Shown in pieces: positions 61,395-64,000 of a DNA stretch of 64,000 bases. Under the pieces are notes generated by a model. It was given only the letters and a program-made list of their open reading frames with translations. It had not been told where the DNA came from and did not search any database. Source of the stretch: Paenibacillus silvestris. Lineage in GTDB: Bacteria > Bacillota > Bacilli > Paenibacillales > NBRC-103111. The position numbers and the translations under genes were made by a program. The DNA lies in assembly GCF_009882985.1 (NCBI RefSeq), contig NZ_WTUZ01000010.1, positions 372,352 through 436,351 on the forward strand, in the 5' to 3' direction. Each line of letters starts with the position of its first letter. Within the stretch, counting starts at the first letter, position 1.

Positions 61395-64000
61395 CTAGAA
61401 AAGTGACAACTGATTAGATTCCGGCATACCTCGGAAACACCCCATCGACGTTAATAGCTCGATGATCGTTTTGGAAGCTTTAGAACGATTCTGGAAATCC
61501 TCGACGGAGAGGAAATCTCCCTCGTCCTTGGCTGCTGCAATATTTTTGGCTGCGTTCTCGCCAATACCTGACATCGCGGCAAATGGAGGAATCAATGCGG
61601 TTCCATCAATCGTAAATCGCGTCGCATCCGAGCGATAGATATCAATTGGCTTGAAGCTGAAGCCACGAGACGTCATCTCCAGCGACATCTCCAGAATGGA
61701 GACCATGGCTTTTTCTTTGGGAAGCGCCTGAAAACCTTTTTCTTCAATTTCAATCAATCGTTTCAGGATTGCGTCATACCCTTGGCACAACAATTCGAGA
61801 TCGAAGTCAGCCGCACGAACGCTAAAGTATGTGGCGTAGTAAGCAATTGGATGATAAACCTTGAAGAAGGCTGTACGAACAGCAGAAATGACGTAAGCAG
61901 CAGCATGCGCTTTTGGAAACATATATTCAATCCGTTCACAAGATTCAATATACCAGGCAGGCACATTACAGCGTTTCATCTCTTCTTTCCATTCATCCGT
62001 GAGACCTTTACCTTTACGCACACTCTCCGTAATTTTGAATGCTAACCCCGCATCCATACCTGCTTTATAAATTAAGAATAGCATGATATCATCCCGACAG
62101 CCAATAACGGTCTTAATATTGCATATTCCCTTTTTAATCAGCTCTTGCGCGTTACCTAACCAAACACCTGTTCCGTGAGACAAACCAGAAATCTGCAGTA
62201 AATCGGCAAACGAGGTCGGTTGGGTCTCCTGGAGCATCTGACGCACAAATTTAGTTCCCATTTCTGGAACGCCATACGTAGCTACTGGAGAGCGGATCTG
62301 ATCAGGTCTTACGCCAATCGCTTCCGTTGAGTTAAAAATGCTCATCGCTTTGGTATCATTCATCGGAATCGTCGTGGGATCAATCCCCGTCAAATCCTGC
62401 AGCATCCTCATCATCGTCGGATCGTCGTGCCCGAGAATATCTAGTTTGAGCAGATTGGCATCAAATGCATGATAGTCAAAATGGGTTGTTTTCCACTCTG
62501 AATTCTTATCATCCGCGGGAAATTGAACAGGCGTGATATCATCCACTTCCATATAATCAGGAACGACAACAATACCACCTGGATGCTGTCCTGTACTCCG
62601 CTTAACACCAGTACAACCAGCAGCTAACCGGTTCAACTCTGCGCCCCGCCATTTCTGACCTTGCTCTTCTTCATATTTTTTCACGAAACCAAAAGCCGTC
62701 TTCTCTGCAACTGTACCAATGGTACCCGCACGAAAAACACATTTCTCTCCGAAAATTTCTTTCGTGTAATTATGAGCAATCGGTTGATATTCACCAGAGA
62801 AGTTCAAATCGATATCGGGAACCTTATCCCCTTTAAAGCCTAGGAATGTTTCGAAGGGAATATCATGTCCGTCTCCTTTAAGGTTTCCGCCACAATCCGG
62901 GCATACCTTGTTCGGGAGATCGAATCCGCTCGGAACACTACCGTCCAGGAACCACTCGCTATGCTGACACGAGACACAAATATAATGCGGAGGAAGCGGA
63001 TTAACCTCGGAAATACCAAGCATCATGGCAACTACGGAAGATCCTACAGATCCCCTTGAACCTACAAGGTAGCCATCTTTATTAGACTTTTTAACCAGCC
63101 GCTCTGAGATCAAATAGTTCGCAGAGAAACCGAATTTGATGATTGGAACAAGCTCTTTTTCCAACCTGGCAACGATAACCTCTGGGAGCTCATCGCCGTA
63201 GATGCTTTTCGCTGTAGAGTAACAGGTACTACGAATTTCGTCGTCTGCGCCTTCAATAATTGGCGTGAACAGCTTATCAGGGAAGAGCTCAATCGCTTCG
63301 AACCGATCAGCCAGTTCATTCGTGCTGCGCACAACAACCTCCATGGCCTTCTCTTCACCCAGAAATTTAAATTCTTCCAGCATTTCTTTCGTAGTACGGA
63401 AGTGAGCATCTGGCTTCTTCATCGATTTAAGCGGACTAAAACCTGTAATACCGTTAATGGTGATGTCCCGGCACACTTTCTCTCGAGGATGCAGGTAATG
63501 AACATTTCCTGTTGCAATAACTGGTTTGCCTGTTTTATAACCGATTTCACAAACGCGGCGTACAGCATTCTCGAGATCCTCAACACTGCCAACAAGTCCT
63601 TTTTCAACCAAGTGCATATTGTAGCTTACCGGCTGGATTTCTAAAATATCATAGAACTCTGAAACTTGTTCGGCTTCTTCGATCGTTTTGTTAAGAACAG
63701 CCTCAAAGAACTCCCCTTTTTCACAACCGGACGTAATAAGAAGTCCTTCTCTAAACTCGACTAACACGCTCTTCGGAATCGTAGCTCCTCTTTGCAAGTA
63801 GGTCGTATGGGATAAAGAAATAAGTTTAAATAAGTTCTTTTTGCCAACTGCGTTAAGAGCATAGACACAGCAATGGAATGGGCGTTGATTCGACAAATCC
63901 TTACCCACGTAATCATTTAATTTGGCGAGACTCGTTATTTGTCGATCATTAGCCTCATTAATTAAATGATAGAGCACGAATCCTAAAGCAATGGAGTCAT
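61395..64000 (-). CDS. polC: DNA polymerase III PolC, C-terminal part
   Basis: Replicative alpha subunit of Gram-positives; about 868 codons are visible and the frame stays open at the right edge, so the start, OB fold and proofreading exonuclease lie outside. Visible: the second part of PHP (ATGNVHYLHPREKVCRDI), the palm with SRGSVGSSVVAMMLG, the zinc pairs CVSC and CPDC, and the catalytic PDIDLNFSGEYQ. Also GQHPGGIVVVP, FPKAHAAAY and HhH repeats. The last residues QLSLF form a beta-clamp-binding motif. PolC always forms the start of this operon block. Confidence 0.96.
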   Translation of the reverse strand, partial: DSIALGFVLYHLINEANDRQITSLAKLNDYVGKDLSNQRPFHCCVYALNAVGKKNLFKLISLSHTTYLQRGATIPKSVLVEFREGLLITSGCEKGEFFEAVLNKTIEEAEQVSEFYDILEIQPVSYNMHLVEKGLVGSVEDLENAVRRVCEIGYKTGKPVIATGNVHYLHPREKVCRDITINGITGFSPLKSMKKPDAHFRTTKEMLEEFKFLGEEKAMEVVVRSTNELADRFEAIELFPDKLFTPIIEGADDEIRSTCYSTAKSIYGDELPEVIVARLEKELVPIIKFGFSANYLISERLVKKSNKDGYLVGSRGSVGSSVVAMMLGISEVNPLPPHYICVSCQHSEWFLDGSVPSGFDLPNKVCPDCGGNLKGDGHDIPFETFLGFKGDKVPDIDLNFSGEYQPIAHNYTKEIFGEKCVFRAGTIGTVAEKTAFGFVKKYEEEQGQKWRGAELNRLAAGCTGVKRSTGQHPGGIVVVPDYMEVDDITPVQFPADDKNSEWKTTHFDYHAFDANLLKLDILGHDDPTMMRMLQDLTGIDPTTIPMNDTKAMSIFNSTEAIGVRPDQIRSPVATYGVPEMGTKFVRQMLQETQPTSFADLLQISGLSHGTGVWLGNAQELIKKGICNIKTVIGCRDDIMLFLIYKAGMDAGLAFKITESVRKGKGLTDEWKEEMKRCNVPAWYIESCERIEYMFPKAHAAAYVISAVRTAFFKVYHPIAYYATYFSVRAADFDLELLCQGYDAILKRLIEIEEKGFQALPKEKAMVSILEMSLEMTSRGFSFKPIDIYRSDATRFTIDGTALIPPFAAMSGIGENAAKNIAAAKDEGDFLSVEDFQNRSKASKTIIELLTSMGCFRGMPESNQLSLF

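Noticed and set aside
1-64000. tRNA, rRNA, insertion sequence, prophage, restriction or defence genes
   Set aside because: Looked for on both strands; no tRNA cloverleaf, transposase, integrase or terminal inverted repeats were seen.

Overview
The window is a chromosomal stretch of an endospore-forming Firmicute, most likely Paenibacillus or a close relative (genus is inference). The gene order from polC at the right edge leftwards to ricA/miaB follows the Bacillus subtilis polC-rimP-nusA-infB ... recA-rny-ymdB-spoVS-miaB-ricA segment. Sporulation genes (dpaAB, sleB, spoVS, ylxY, a spoIIIE-type translocase) are woven in. Almost everything is on the minus strand; only two genes, at 4.1-5.8 kb, are on the plus strand. 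I found no tRNA, rRNA, IS element, prophage or CRISPR array.

Right to left, in transcription order. 64.0-55.6 kb: polC (3' part only), then rimP-nusA-ylxR-ylxQ-infB-rbfA, a tightly overlapped transcription/translation operon. 55.6-49.9 kb: nrnA-truB-ribF, rpsO, pnp. 49.7-46.9 kb: ylxY, an M16 protease and dut. 46.8-42.0 kb: dpaA-dpaB-asd-dapG-dapA behind a good sigma-K promoter match, coupling lysine-pathway intermediates to dipicolinate. 41.9-36.4 kb: RNase J, tepA, ylzJ, spoIIIE/ftsK. 36.3-35.5 kb: sleB with a textbook sigma-G promoter. 35.4-25.0 kb: ymfF-ymfH-ymfI-ymfJ, an extra lipoprotein gene, ymfK, rodZ-like ymfM, yajQ, rimO-pgsA, cinA. 24.8-19.8 kb: recA (with LexA box), recX, rny, ymdB, spoVS.

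From 19.7 kb leftwards the core order breaks up. A dipeptidase, a two-gene 2-oxoacid:ferredoxin oxidoreductase (korAB) and an orphan pduL occupy the place where B. subtilis has tdh-kbl, before miaB-ricA. After ricA the cotE-mutS neighbourhood is missing. Instead there is an accessory patch: an orphan PhnC-like ATPase overlapping a low-molecular-weight phosphatase; a roughly 1,900-residue secreted enzyme with two GH43 modules plus cohesin, FIVAR and dockerin modules, broken by a frameshift near 9.96 kb; a small unknown protein; an orphan membrane histidine kinase; a small Cys-rich protein behind a perfect cre box; and a second 2-oxoacid:ferredoxin oxidoreductase built as two fused proteins (alpha-beta and gamma-delta). 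The left edge cuts an unrecognised gene that was not called as an ORF.

The most unusual content is therefore the left 19 kb: two differently fused ferredoxin oxidoreductases with a phosphotransacylase between them, and the frameshifted dockerin/cohesin arabinan- or xylan-type enzyme. I do not see a clearly new defence or mobile system.
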